From Bacteroidia bacterium (GTDB lineage: Bacteria; Bacteroidota; Bacteroidia; JABDFU01), in contig JADLGT010000360.1 of the NCBI GenBank assembly GCA_020849195.1, forward strand, positions 1 through 6,491: a DNA stretch of 6,491 nt, in the 5' to 3' direction. Made by a program: the position numbers and the translations under genes. A model generated the notes under the pieces. That model was not told the DNA's origin. It ran no database searches and worked only from the letters and a program-made list of their open reading frames with translations. Shown here piece after piece: positions 1-5,450 of this stretch; the stretch's first letter is position 1; every line of letters begins with the position of its first letter.

Positions 1-211
1 GTTCGACAGCGGAATTTTTTTCGAGAAAATATAATCCATGCGGTCCAATAATTACACCCGCAATGATTAATCCGATTACGCCGGGAATATTTAGTTTCCG
101 TAATAAAATTGGCGATAACAGAATAATAAATAGAATTAGAGAAAAAATCAACACAGGATTTCTAAGTGGCAGCTCAAATTCATGAATAAGATGATCAAAT
201 AAATCCGTCAT
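1..211 (-). CDS. Cation:proton antiporter, CPA2/Kef type, N-terminal fragment (cut by window edge)
   Basis: Only the first 70 codons are in the window; the gene continues past position 1. The start is the ATG at 211, preceded by an A-rich stretch without a Shine-Dalgarno sequence, as is usual in Bacteroidota. The peptide has a short polar N-terminus, a hydrophobic helix at about residues 20-36, then RKLNIPGVIGLIIAGVIIGP at about 38-58. That R-K-L-x-[IL]-P-x-[VL]-[IL]-G-x-[IL]-x-A-G-[IV]-x-[IL]-G-P pattern is characteristic of the first two membrane helices of CPA2 sodium(or potassium)/proton exchangers of the inner membrane. The family exchanges monovalent cations for protons in pH or salt homeostasis, but the ion cannot be told from this fragment. 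The family call is fairly secure. Any C-terminal TrkA-N or universal-stress domain lies outside the window. Confidence 0.85.
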   Translation of the reverse strand, partial: MTDLFDHLIHEFELPLRNPVLIFSLILFIILLSPILLRKLNIPGVIGLIIAGVIIGPHGLYFLEKNSAVE

Positions 212-260
212 AGTTTTTTTGTTTCTATGTGTTGATGTGGCGTAAAGAAATTTTATTTTT

Positions 261-268
261 CAAAAATA
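261..268 (-). promoter_or_regulatory. Possible -7 box of the antiporter promoter
   Basis: On the minus strand this reads TATTTTTG, a perfect match to the Bacteroidota -7 consensus TAnnTTTG, 49 bp upstream of the antiporter ATG. No TTG lies 17-23 bp further upstream, so the -33 element is missing or degenerate. In AT-rich DNA a match of this length can occur by chance. The rest of the 212-378 intergenic region shows no hairpin or other gene. Confidence 0.3.
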
Positions 269-378
269 CCAAAATCATGTGCATTGCTTCGTTTTGAATT
301 GCCGAAAATTTTCAACTAATAGGTGTACGACCACAGAATAGTAGGTGTGTAAGTCAAAAAGAGATTTGCTTGTTCGTG

Positions 379-1974
379 TCAGTACACCTTCACGCTTACG
401 GTAGAACCCGACTCCACTTTAAACCTGCGCTCAACGGTGTAAATAGATTCTTTTGCATTTTTCGATCTCCATTCTACACGGTAACTGCCGGGTTGCAGCA
501 CAATATTTTCCTGAATAATATTATCCTGCAGGTTGCACACCCATGTTAATTTATTTTTTTCTTCCAGATATAAACTTCCTGGGCCTTCATTGGGTTTATT
601 AATTACTGCCATACCCGCCTGAGGTATTTCAATGGTAGTTGTTTTACTTTGCGCTATGTCAACGTTGTCGAGGCGAATACGGGGAAGGCTTAATATTTCA
701 AGATCATATTTTCCTACAATGTATTTTTCGGTTTGTGTAAAATCCTGTACATGCAGTGTTTTCATATCACCGTTTTTCCGCACTATACATTTAAGTACCT
801 TGTAATTATTGTATGCCACTTTTAAGTTTAAGTAACCTTGTGGTGCATCAAGCGGGATAATATTGTGTTTGCCGGCAACAAGTGTAATGTCGTGCTTTTC
901 TACAGGAGGAATTGTGTAAACCACCAAATGATAGGTGCCGATTGGGTCGAGGATGAGCGTATCGGGCAAGCCTCTGTTGGTGAGCGTATGCATAAAATCG
1001 TATTTAATTACACCGCTTGTTTCATCATAAAAAGTCATGTTAACATCCGTTTCGGTGGGCTTACCAATTTGGTCGAGCAAATTTACCTGTGCTGTGGTGT
1101 TGTTGAGCGCTTGAGAAATAACCACGTTTAAAATGTTTTTAAAACTTTCTTCGTTGGATGCATCGTAATATTTTCCTACACAACCAAAAGCGTTTTTAAA
1201 ACTTTCGTCGAGTCCAATGCCAATTACAAAGGGTTTCAGAATAATTCCTTTTTTTTGCAACATTAGCGAAACAGCACAGGGGTCGCCGTCGCACTCTTCT
1301 ATTCCATCTGTAATCAGAATAATAATGTTTCTTATTGTTGAACTTCCCGCAGCAGGAAAGTCGTCGCCACATTGTTCAAGTGTATAAGCGATGGGTGTTG
1401 TGCCGCGAGGTACAATGTCGGCCAATTTGCGCTTAATGGTTGATACGTTTCCGCGAAGGTCGGTGCTGAAAGGCACTTCAAGCTTTGTGTCTTTACAGTC
1501 GCGCTGCGGACGAAGTGAGTGTTGGTGACCATAAGCGCGAAAAGCAATCTCGAGATGATCATAGCTTTTAAAACTGTCAAGAAACTCGCTCAACAGGCGT
1601 TTGGCAATATCCATTTTCATACCGCTTTGCCATTGGCCAAACATACTGTACGAAGCATCGAACACAAAAAGAATACGAGTTGTTGGTTTCTCGGTTGGAG
1701 AAACAGAAGGTGATGTAGTTTTTTTAGTTGCCGGTAGTTTTTTCGGCTGGGAGTACAAAGAAAAACAAAAAAGAAAATTAAAAATGCCAAACAAAATTGA
1801 CTTAACAATAATGGCTTTAAGTGATTTTGTGCGACTTTCTAATTTTATTGTTTCCAATTGTAAAATTTGATTTTGATTTTTGACCAATAGTTTATTGTAT
1901 CTTTTTCTTCTCTTTTCCAGCCTTAAACTAATAATCTCCAAGTGTTTCGGGCAGTTGTGCCAAGGCTTTGCCAA
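379..1974 (-). CDS. Secreted von Willebrand factor type A domain protein
   Basis: The 531-residue frame contains a hydrophobic segment at about 54-74 ending in LYSQ, which looks like a type I signal peptide cleaved before Gln76, then a low-complexity Thr/Ser/Pro/Lys linker (77-98) and a vWA domain at about 99-290. The metal-ion-dependent adhesion site is complete: DASYS (D106, S108, S110), Thr192/193 in RGTTP, and D223 in ITDGIEECDGDPC. Several cysteines (160, 202, 228, 233, 265) fit an exported protein. The remaining ~240 residues look like tandem beta-rich domains; I recognise no enzyme motif. It probably binds a protein ligand through Mg2+ in the periplasm or outside the cell, but no partner is known. 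The start is unsure: ATG 1974 is the only ATG before the vWA domain, but it overlaps the transketolase gene by 47 bp and leaves ~50 residues ahead of the signal peptide. TTG codons at 1887 and 1857 are alternatives. Confidence is high for the domain and lower for the start. Confidence 0.85.
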   Translation of the reverse strand: MAKPWHNCPKHLEIISLRLEKRRKRYNKLLVKNQNQILQLETIKLESRTKSLKAIIVKSILFGIFNFLFCFSLYSQPKKLPATKKTTSPSVSPTEKPTTRILFVFDASYSMFGQWQSGMKMDIAKRLLSEFLDSFKSYDHLEIAFRAYGHQHSLRPQRDCKDTKLEVPFSTDLRGNVSTIKRKLADIVPRGTTPIAYTLEQCGDDFPAAGSSTIRNIIILITDGIEECDGDPCAVSLMLQKKGIILKPFVIGIGLDESFKNAFGCVGKYYDASNEESFKNILNVVISQALNNTTAQVNLLDQIGKPTETDVNMTFYDETSGVIKYDFMHTLTNRGLPDTLILDPIGTYHLVVYTIPPVEKHDITLVAGKHNIIPLDAPQGYLNLKVAYNNYKVLKCIVRKNGDMKTLHVQDFTQTEKYIVGKYDLEILSLPRIRLDNVDIAQSKTTTIEIPQAGMAVINKPNEGPGSLYLEEKNKLTWVCNLQDNIIQENIVLQPGSYRVEWRSKNAKESIYTVERRFKVESGSTVSVKVY

Positions 1975-2773
1975 GTTGCTCGTCGTTAGGGGCTACACCG
2001 TGCCATTTATGGCTGCCCACCATAAAGTCAACACCTTGTCCCATTTCGGTTTTCATAAGTATTACCACAGGCTTTCCTTTTCGGGTATGTTGTTGAGCAA
2101 TTTTTAGTGTGTCAATCACTTCTTGTATTTTATTTCCGTTCATCTCGAGCACATCCCACCCAAAAGCAATCCATTTGGCTTTTAAATCTCCCAATGGAAG
2201 TACTTTGTCAACGTCGCCATCAATCTGGCGACCGTTCCAGTCTATTGTCGAAATTATATTATCCACTTTGTTTGCAGCTGCAAACATAGCGGCTTCCCAA
2301 ATTTGTCCTTCTTGTAACTCACCATCGCCATGCAACGAATAAACTAATCGATTGTCGTTATTTAATTTTTTTGCCAAAGCGGCTCCAATAGCAACCGATA
2401 GTCCTTGCCCCAAAGAGCCCGATGCAACACGTATTCCGGGCAAGCCTTCGTGTGTTGCAGGGTGCCCTTGCAAGCGAGAGTTTAATTTACGGAATGTAGA
2501 AAGTTCTTTTATCGGGAAATATCCCGAACGTGCAAGCACGCTGTACCATACCGGTGAAATATGACCATTCGATAAAAAAAATAAATCTTCGTCAAGACCA
2601 TCCATGCTGAATTTTTCCGGCTTGTGTTTTAAAATATTAAAATACAGGCTCACAAAATATTCGGTGCAACCCAGCGAACCGCCCGGATGCCCTGAGTTTA
2701 CTGCATGTACCATTCGAACAATATCCCGTCGTACCTGAGAACAAATTTTTTCTAATTCTGCTGTTGATGACAT
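1928..2773 (-). CDS. Transketolase, N-terminal (thiamine-diphosphate/pyrophosphate-binding) subunit
   Basis: This 281-residue protein matches the usual length of the N-terminal half of a split transketolase. Whole transketolase transfers two-carbon ketol units between sugar phosphates in the cytosolic pentose phosphate pathway, using thiamine diphosphate. Visible motifs are SGHPGGSLG with His29, SNGH with His71, QGHP with His104, the cofactor/metal motif GDGELQEG (149-156) with Asn180 in DWNG about 30 residues on, and SHKWHG (His258) near the end. All are where the family has them, so the half is intact. The C-terminal half (pyrimidine-binding and ketolase-C domains) is not downstream: the next gene encodes a vWA protein. 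Upstream is bioF, unrelated in pathway. The ATG at 2773 is the natural start, since its N-terminus (MSSTAELEKICSQVRRDIV) aligns with the family. No clear promoter or Shine-Dalgarno sequence is visible ahead of it. The main alternative is a transketolase-like enzyme with another substrate. Confidence 0.93.
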   Translation of the reverse strand: MSSTAELEKICSQVRRDIVRMVHAVNSGHPGGSLGCTEYFVSLYFNILKHKPEKFSMDGLDEDLFFLSNGHISPVWYSVLARSGYFPIKELSTFRKLNSRLQGHPATHEGLPGIRVASGSLGQGLSVAIGAALAKKLNNDNRLVYSLHGDGELQEGQIWEAAMFAAANKVDNIISTIDWNGRQIDGDVDKVLPLGDLKAKWIAFGWDVLEMNGNKIQEVIDTLKIAQQHTRKGKPVVILMKTEMGQGVDFMVGSHKWHGVAPNDEQLGKALAQLPETLGDY

Positions 2774-2859
2774 ATATGGTGAAATTTATTTATGTGTAAT
2801 AGTCGAAAGTTAATTTGACAGATGCCCTTTTTTTTAGCTCCTAATTAAATTTTCGTTTA

Positions 2860-2955
2860 CTATTTTCTCTTTTGCCAAAGATAAGGAATCTTGGAAAGTT
2901 TGTGCAGTATTTTTCCTAAGTAGTATTTCCCGGTGTGTTCTTTTCTTCGCTTCAT
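2860..2955 (-). CDS. Possible small basic protein, 31 residues, directly behind bioF
   Basis: A 31-codon frame starts with ATG at 2955, only 7 nt after the bioF stop, and ends with TAG. The peptide begins MKRRKEHTGKYY, ends IPYLWQKRK, and has 8 Lys and 3 Arg against one Glu, so it is strongly basic. Its hydrophobic residues (Tyr, Leu, Ile, Trp) are spaced as in an amphipathic helix. A GGTGAGG stretch at the very end of bioF lies ~10 nt before the ATG and could serve as a ribosome site, and the tight spacing would allow translational coupling. I do not recognise a family. A frame this short can arise by chance in the 189-bp gap, so this is a candidate only. Confidence 0.3.
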   Translation of the reverse strand: MKRRKEHTGKYYLGKILHKLSKIPYLWQKRK

Positions 2956-2962
2956 CACATCA

Positions 2963-4090
2963 CTACCTCACCTTTAACATGCTCAAAATTTTAATCAACT
3001 CCTCTATTTCACTTTTTGTATTGTAGCTGTGTAAACATATTCTTAAGCGCTCTGTGCCAACTGGTACAGTAGGGCTGAGTATTGGACGCACATCAAAACC
3101 TGTACGGTATATTTCCTTAGAAATATTTTTTGTTTGATCAATGTTTCCTATAAGTACACTTTGTATAGGACTTATGCTTTCAATTAATCCACTATTTTTT
3201 ATTGAGCGGGCTTGTTCTTTAAAAAAAATAATGTTCGATTTCAATTTGTCTATTACTTGTGTATTGGTTTGCAAAAATAAATAGGCGCATTTAATTGCAG
3301 CGAGGCTATGCTGAGGTAAAGCGGTTGAGTAAATAAATGAACGGGCAAAATTTATGAGGTATTGCTTCAAATCGTTACAACCAACTACAATAGCACCGTG
3401 GCAACCCATTGCTTTACCAAATGTGTGTATGCGTGCAAACACCCTTTGCTCCAACGTTAGCTCAACTACTCTTCCTTCTCCTTTTAATCCAAACACGCCC
3501 GTAGCATGCGCTTCGTCAACAATCAAGTGAGCATTATATTTTTCAACAAGCCGAACAATTGCTTCGAGCGGAGCACAATCTCCATCCATTGAATAAACCG
3601 ATTCAACGGCAACATAAATTGTTCCCTGCGATCGCTTTAGTAATTCTTCTAGATGGGCAACGTCATTATGCCTGAACTTATATGTATTCGCATTACTAAG
3701 TCTTAATCCATCTATGATTGAAGCATGCGATAATTCGTCGTATAAAATCGTGTCGCTTCGTTGAGCGATACACGAAAACAAACCGACATTGGCATCATAT
3801 CCTGAATTAAAAAGTAAACCTGTTTCGGCTTTATGATAGGTGGAAATAAATTGTTCAAGCTGTTCGGCAGCTATTGAATTGCCGGTAAGCAGGCGCGATC
3901 CGGTAGAGCCATTCAGGCGAATTTTATCTTCAACAGAAAAAGATGAAATGGCTTTTTCGAGTTCTTCCGAACGGGCAAAACCTATGTAATCATTCGAACA
4001 AAAATCAATCGTAGCAGATGCAGGAGAAGACAATTTTCTCAAACTATTTTCACCCGAACGCTTTTCTAATAATTTTTTATACGATAACAC
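2963..4090 (-). CDS. bioF: 8-amino-7-oxononanoate synthase (BioF-like, PLP-dependent alpha-oxoamine synthase)
   Basis: The enzyme condenses pimeloyl-ACP/CoA with L-alanine to give 8-amino-7-oxononanoate, the first step of biotin ring assembly in the cytosol. The 375 residues are close to the usual ~385. Visible family landmarks are CSNDYIGFA (31-39), GSTGSRLLTGN (61-71), FNSGYDAN (94-101), SHAS with His122 stacking on the PLP ring, VDEAHATGVFG (191-201) with Asp192 and His195, and the Schiff-base Lys226 in TFGKAMGCHGA. SPIQ (307-310) and RPILSPTVP..TERLRICLH (335-354) favour BioF over 2-amino-3-ketobutyrate ligase or serine palmitoyltransferase. The start is a GTG at 4090: an in-frame TAA lies two codons upstream, and the next Met is residue 168, inside the fold. 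No other biotin gene is adjacent. An inverted repeat of GTTTAC sits one base before the start codon and may affect translation. Confidence 0.88.
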   Translation of the reverse strand: MLSYKKLLEKRSGENSLRKLSSPASATIDFCSNDYIGFARSEELEKAISSFSVEDKIRLNGSTGSRLLTGNSIAAEQLEQFISTYHKAETGLLFNSGYDANVGLFSCIAQRSDTILYDELSHASIIDGLRLSNANTYKFRHNDVAHLEELLKRSQGTIYVAVESVYSMDGDCAPLEAIVRLVEKYNAHLIVDEAHATGVFGLKGEGRVVELTLEQRVFARIHTFGKAMGCHGAIVVGCNDLKQYLINFARSFIYSTALPQHSLAAIKCAYLFLQTNTQVIDKLKSNIIFFKEQARSIKNSGLIESISPIQSVLIGNIDQTKNISKEIYRTGFDVRPILSPTVPVGTERLRICLHSYNTKSEIEELIKILSMLKVR

Positions 4091-4091
4091 C

Positions 4092-4111
4092 GTTTACTCT
4101 ATTTTGTAAAC
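4092..4111. promoter_or_regulatory. Inverted repeat GTTTAC-N8-GTAAAC immediately before the bioF start
   Basis: The arms at 4092-4097 and 4106-4111 are perfect 6-bp complements separated by 8 bases. In the mRNA the stem would end one base before the GTG start codon and would include the place where a ribosome normally lands. The half-sites resemble the GTAAAC/GTTTAC halves of biotin-repressor (BirA) operators, but they are in reverse order and closer together than the known TTGTAAACC-N14/16-GGTTTACAA arrangement. Regulatory meaning is therefore only an inference. Confidence 0.35.
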
Positions 4112-4129
4112 TATTTATACACTATTTTA

Positions 4130-4234
4130 TCATTGCAATTTAAAATCTCTGACAAGTTTTTTGGATACCTGTTTTTCATTGAGGTGCAGTATTTCAAAAG
4201 TAGCTTTTTTTTCTTTCAACGGGCACTTTTTCAT
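4130..4234 (-). CDS. Possible small Lys-rich ORF (34 residues) upstream of bioF
   Basis: The frame begins with ATG at 4234 (MKKCPLKEKKATFEILHLN...) and ends at tandem TGA TAA codons 39 nt before the bioF start. It is rich in Lys and Glu and has helix-like spacing. The frame is open further upstream to 4384, but that part runs across the inverted-repeat element and looks non-coding. I recognise no family. It could be a short leader peptide, the tail of a decayed gene, or chance. The rest of the 304-bp gap between bioF and the ORF6N gene (4091-4394) holds only the inverted repeats listed separately. Confidence 0.2.
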   Translation of the reverse strand: MKKCPLKEKKATFEILHLNEKQVSKKLVRDFKLQ

Positions 4235-4309
4235 CCCGATAGCTAATAGGAGAAAAAAATAAAGTGCTGTTATGTGTGAGCTGCAAAATTGTGACTTAAA
4301 AATTACAGA

Positions 4310-4389
4310 CCTGTACTGAGCTTGTCGAAGTAAGCGTGGTGAGCGGAACAGGTTGAAAACACGCGCGGGCAATGGCGTTTGCAACCTGT
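4310..4389. repeat. Compound inverted-repeat element between the ORF6N gene and the bioF leader
   Basis: Two arms, 4348-4360 (ACAGGTTGAAAAC) and 4377-4389 (GTTTGCAACCTGT), are complementary at 12 of 13 positions around a GC-rich 16-base loop. A further CCTGT at 4310-4314 could pair with the middle ACAGG instead, giving two mutually exclusive hairpins. The stretch CTGAGCTTGTCGAAG (4316-4330) matches a short sequence I recall as widely dispersed in environmental bacterial genomes; that recollection is unchecked. The element lies 5 bp behind the ORF6N stop, where a terminator might be, but no T-run follows on the minus strand, so I class it as a repeat. Confidence 0.5.
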
Positions 4390-4394
4390 GTGGG

Positions 4395-4955
4395 TTATTT
4401 TTTCTTTGGAAGTTTATAGCCTATTTGTTTACGGGGTTCCTGTGGTGGTTCGAGTAACTGCTGTAATACAATAAATATCCTTTGTATATCTTCTTCGCTT
4501 TTTTTTGTCCTGGTATTGCTCTTCAATAGTTTTTTCTCTAATTCGGTCAATTTCTTTAAAATATCCTTGTGCGTCAATAGCATATCTTCCATCTTCCAAA
4601 AAGTACGCATGATCTGTATGTTAACCCGGATGGCTCTATCGCTATTGAGCAGTCCGGACAGCATAGATATTCCTTCCCGTGTAAATACTTTAGGTAAATA
4701 CTTGGTGTGTTGCCCTCTCTTTAAGATTCCAATTTGGAATCTTAAAGAGCTATATTCTGTTTTGGTAAGGTCAAACATAAAGTCCTCCGGAAAACGTTTA
4801 ATATTACGGGCTACGGCTTTATTCAGATTCCCTGTACTTACTCCATATAACTCTGCCAGGTCACTGTCTAACATTACTTTTTTACCGCGGATAATGTAAA
4901 TTTTAGTCATCAACGTTTCGTCGGGTACCACTAGTGCTGTTTGTGTCTTAGCCAT
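4395..4955 (-). CDS. ORF6N domain-containing DNA-binding protein
   Basis: From ATG 4955 the protein has 186 residues. Residues ~17-104 match the ORF6N domain, a KilA-N-related DNA-binding domain of phage and mobile-element proteins: KIYIIRGKKVMLDSDLAELY (18-37), NKAVARNIKRFPEDFMF (45-61), LPKVFTREGISMLSGLLNS (87-105), then RAIRVNIQIMRTF. Residues ~120-165 look like a coiled coil (DILKKLTELEKKLL), and the tail is basic and Pro-rich. The frame stays open to 5054, but the extra 33 codons cover the promoter and an upstream palindrome, so 4955 is the better start; a Met at residue 16 (MTKIY) is a second choice. Codons ~69-80 are written by a perfect 33-bp palindrome, in the segment between the two conserved ORF6N blocks. 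Its target and role are unknown; such genes commonly sit in accessory DNA, as here beside an integrase remnant. Confidence 0.9.
   Translation of the reverse strand: MAKTQTALVVPDETLMTKIYIIRGKKVMLDSDLAELYGVSTGNLNKAVARNIKRFPEDFMFDLTKTEYSSLRFQIGILKRGQHTKYLPKVFTREGISMLSGLLNSDRAIRVNIQIMRTFWKMEDMLLTHKDILKKLTELEKKLLKSNTRTKKSEEDIQRIFIVLQQLLEPPQEPRKQIGYKLPKKK
4717..4749. repeat. Perfect 33-bp palindrome (16-1-16) inside the ORF6N gene
   Basis: Arms 4717-4732 and 4734-4749 are exactly complementary, with a single T at 4733 between them and CAATTTG at the centre. It encodes residues ~69-80 (SSLRFQIGILKR) of the ORF6N protein, so DNA symmetry and reading frame are satisfied together. Sixteen matched positions in a row are very unlikely by chance. 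Confidence 0.95.
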
Positions 4956-4973
4956 ACTGTGTTTATTTTTTTT

Positions 4974-5006
4974 CAAAGATACTTTTTTCAAGACTGTATT
5001 TTGCAA
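4974..5006 (-). promoter_or_regulatory. Bacteroidota-type promoter of the ORF6N gene
   Basis: On the minus strand a TTG at 5006-5004 is followed after 22 bp by TATCTTTG (4981-4974), a perfect match to TTG-N17-23-TAnnTTTG. Transcription would begin just after the -7 box, leaving a leader of only about a dozen bases before ATG 4955. This supports 4955 as the start, because the longer reading frame would begin upstream of the promoter. Confidence 0.6.
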
Positions 5007-5025
5007 CCTTGAGATTTCGGTAAAT

Positions 5026-5056
5026 AATTGGAGGTCGCAAATTGCGACCTCCAATT
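5026..5056. terminator. Perfect 31-bp palindrome (15-1-15): strong hairpin, terminator or operator
   Basis: Arms 5026-5040 and 5042-5056 are exactly complementary around a single A, with a GC-rich middle (GGAGGTCGC). It begins 13 bp behind the stop of the integrase remnant and could end transcription from either side: TTTT adjoins it on the plus strand and ATTATTT on the minus strand. It also lies ~20 bp upstream of the ORF6N -33 box and has the same odd-length, 1-bp-spacer design as the palindrome inside that gene, so an operator or structured repeat is equally possible. The hairpin is certain; its role is not. Confidence 0.6.
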
Positions 5057-5069
5057 TTAATCCGCAAGA

Positions 5070-5217
5070 TCATTGCAGTGGATGGTATTTATTAACGCCT
5101 GCTTTTAATTCTTCTATGTCCTTTATTTTGTAGCGTTCCGTGCTGCTTGGGTTTTTGTGTCCTGCAAAGTGTTGTACCATCCGTATGTCGTTTCCCTTTT
5201 TCAGCTTCAAGGCAATT
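5070..5217 (-). pseudogene. Tyrosine recombinase/integrase, C-terminal remnant
   Basis: Only the last ~49 codons of a tyrosine site-specific recombinase remain, ending at TGA 5070. The stretch KKGNDIRMVQHFAGHKN and then PSSTERYKIKDIEELK carry the last two catalytic positions of the family: the His of AGHK (the His/Trp box) and the nucleophilic Tyr of TERY. The SAM-like DNA-binding domain, the first catalytic Arg, the Lys and the H-x-x-R box are all absent. The frame stays open upstream to a GTG at 5330, but those ~37 codons are translated repeat sequence (copy 1, starting at 5218), not integrase. The gene is therefore truncated by repeat insertion or recombination and cannot be active. It suggests that a mobile element or integrase-bearing island once stood here. 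Confidence 0.8.
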
Positions 5218-5333
5218 TCCCCCCGCTGCCGCACGAATCCCTGCCAGAGGCAGGCAAGCTTTCGCGTGGCTTTGAAAACAAAATTTACAAAAAATCCTTC
5301 GGTATTATATAAATTATAGCTAGGACTCACAAA
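5218..5333 (-). repeat. Dispersed hairpin-bearing repeat, copy 1
   Basis: Read on the plus strand, this copy starts TCCCCCCGCTGCCGC (5218), contains TTCGCGTGGCTTTG and then AAAACAAAA (to 5283), and ends ACTCACAAA (5325-5333). The same blocks recur in the same order and orientation at 6377-6490, with one mismatch in the first 24-25 bases and one in the 23-base block. Copy 1 has 19 extra bases (5242-5260) in the hairpin loop, and these create a second hairpin: CCTGCC-AGA-GGCAGG (5240-5254). The 5284-5324 middle differs from copy 2. The copy abuts the integrase remnant exactly. Confidence 0.8.
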
Positions 5334-5405
5334 CTAAATTAATGTTTTATTTCTTACGCCTGCCTGCGGTAAAATAATTCCTCTCTGCTAATGAAATTTT
5401 AAACA

Positions 5406-5450
5406 CGCACGGATACCTTACTCACTTGCCTTCACGACCATATCCGCGCG
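5406..5450 (-). repeat. Stem-loop with 10-bp stem behind the lipoprotein gene
   Basis: Arms 5406-5415 (CGCACGGATA) and 5441-5450 (TATCCGCGCG) pair fully in minus-strand RNA if one G-U pair is allowed, around a 25-base loop. It starts 26 bp behind the lipoprotein stop. No T-run follows, so it is not a classical terminator. The surrounding 5334-5476 gap shows no gene; it has GC-rich patches (GCCTGCCTGCGG at 5351-5362) unlike the AT-rich flanks, as expected of repeat-derived DNA. Confidence 0.45.

Noticed and set aside
317..352. Near-duplicate AATAGGTGTACG / AGTAGGTGTGTA between the antiporter and vWA genes
   Set aside because: Only two imperfect short copies exist, with no hairpin, T-run or known motif.
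838..1870. Several plus-strand and one minus-strand open frame inside the vWA gene (e.g. 838-1131, 1519-1713, 1601-1870 plus; 1332-1580 minus)
   Set aside because: They lie wholly or almost wholly within a well-supported vWA coding sequence, show no recognisable domain, and look like frame shadows.
2512..2527. Inverted repeat TCGGGA-AATA-TCCCGA in the transketolase gene
   Set aside because: Six-base arms are expected now and then by chance, and the codons encode a conserved part of the enzyme.
1880..2564. Plus-strand open frames opposite the transketolase gene
   Set aside because: They are antisense to a strongly conserved enzyme and have no protein-like features.
4195..4202. TACTTTTG on the minus strand as a -7 promoter box for bioF
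   Set aside because: It fits TAnnTTTG, but the nearest upstream TTG is only 14 bp away, short of the expected 17-23, and it lies inside a possible short ORF.
4235..4384. Upstream half of an 84-codon minus frame (4130-4384)
   Set aside because: This part is translated inverted-repeat element; only the last 34 codons from ATG 4234 were kept, as a weak candidate.
4516..4899. A 127-codon plus-strand frame opposite the ORF6N gene
   Set aside because: It is the antisense shadow of a recognisable ORF6N domain and its translation resembles nothing known to me.
4956..5054. N-terminal extension of the ORF6N reading frame
   Set aside because: It covers the TTG...TATCTTTG promoter and part of a perfect palindrome, so transcription from that promoter starts downstream of it.
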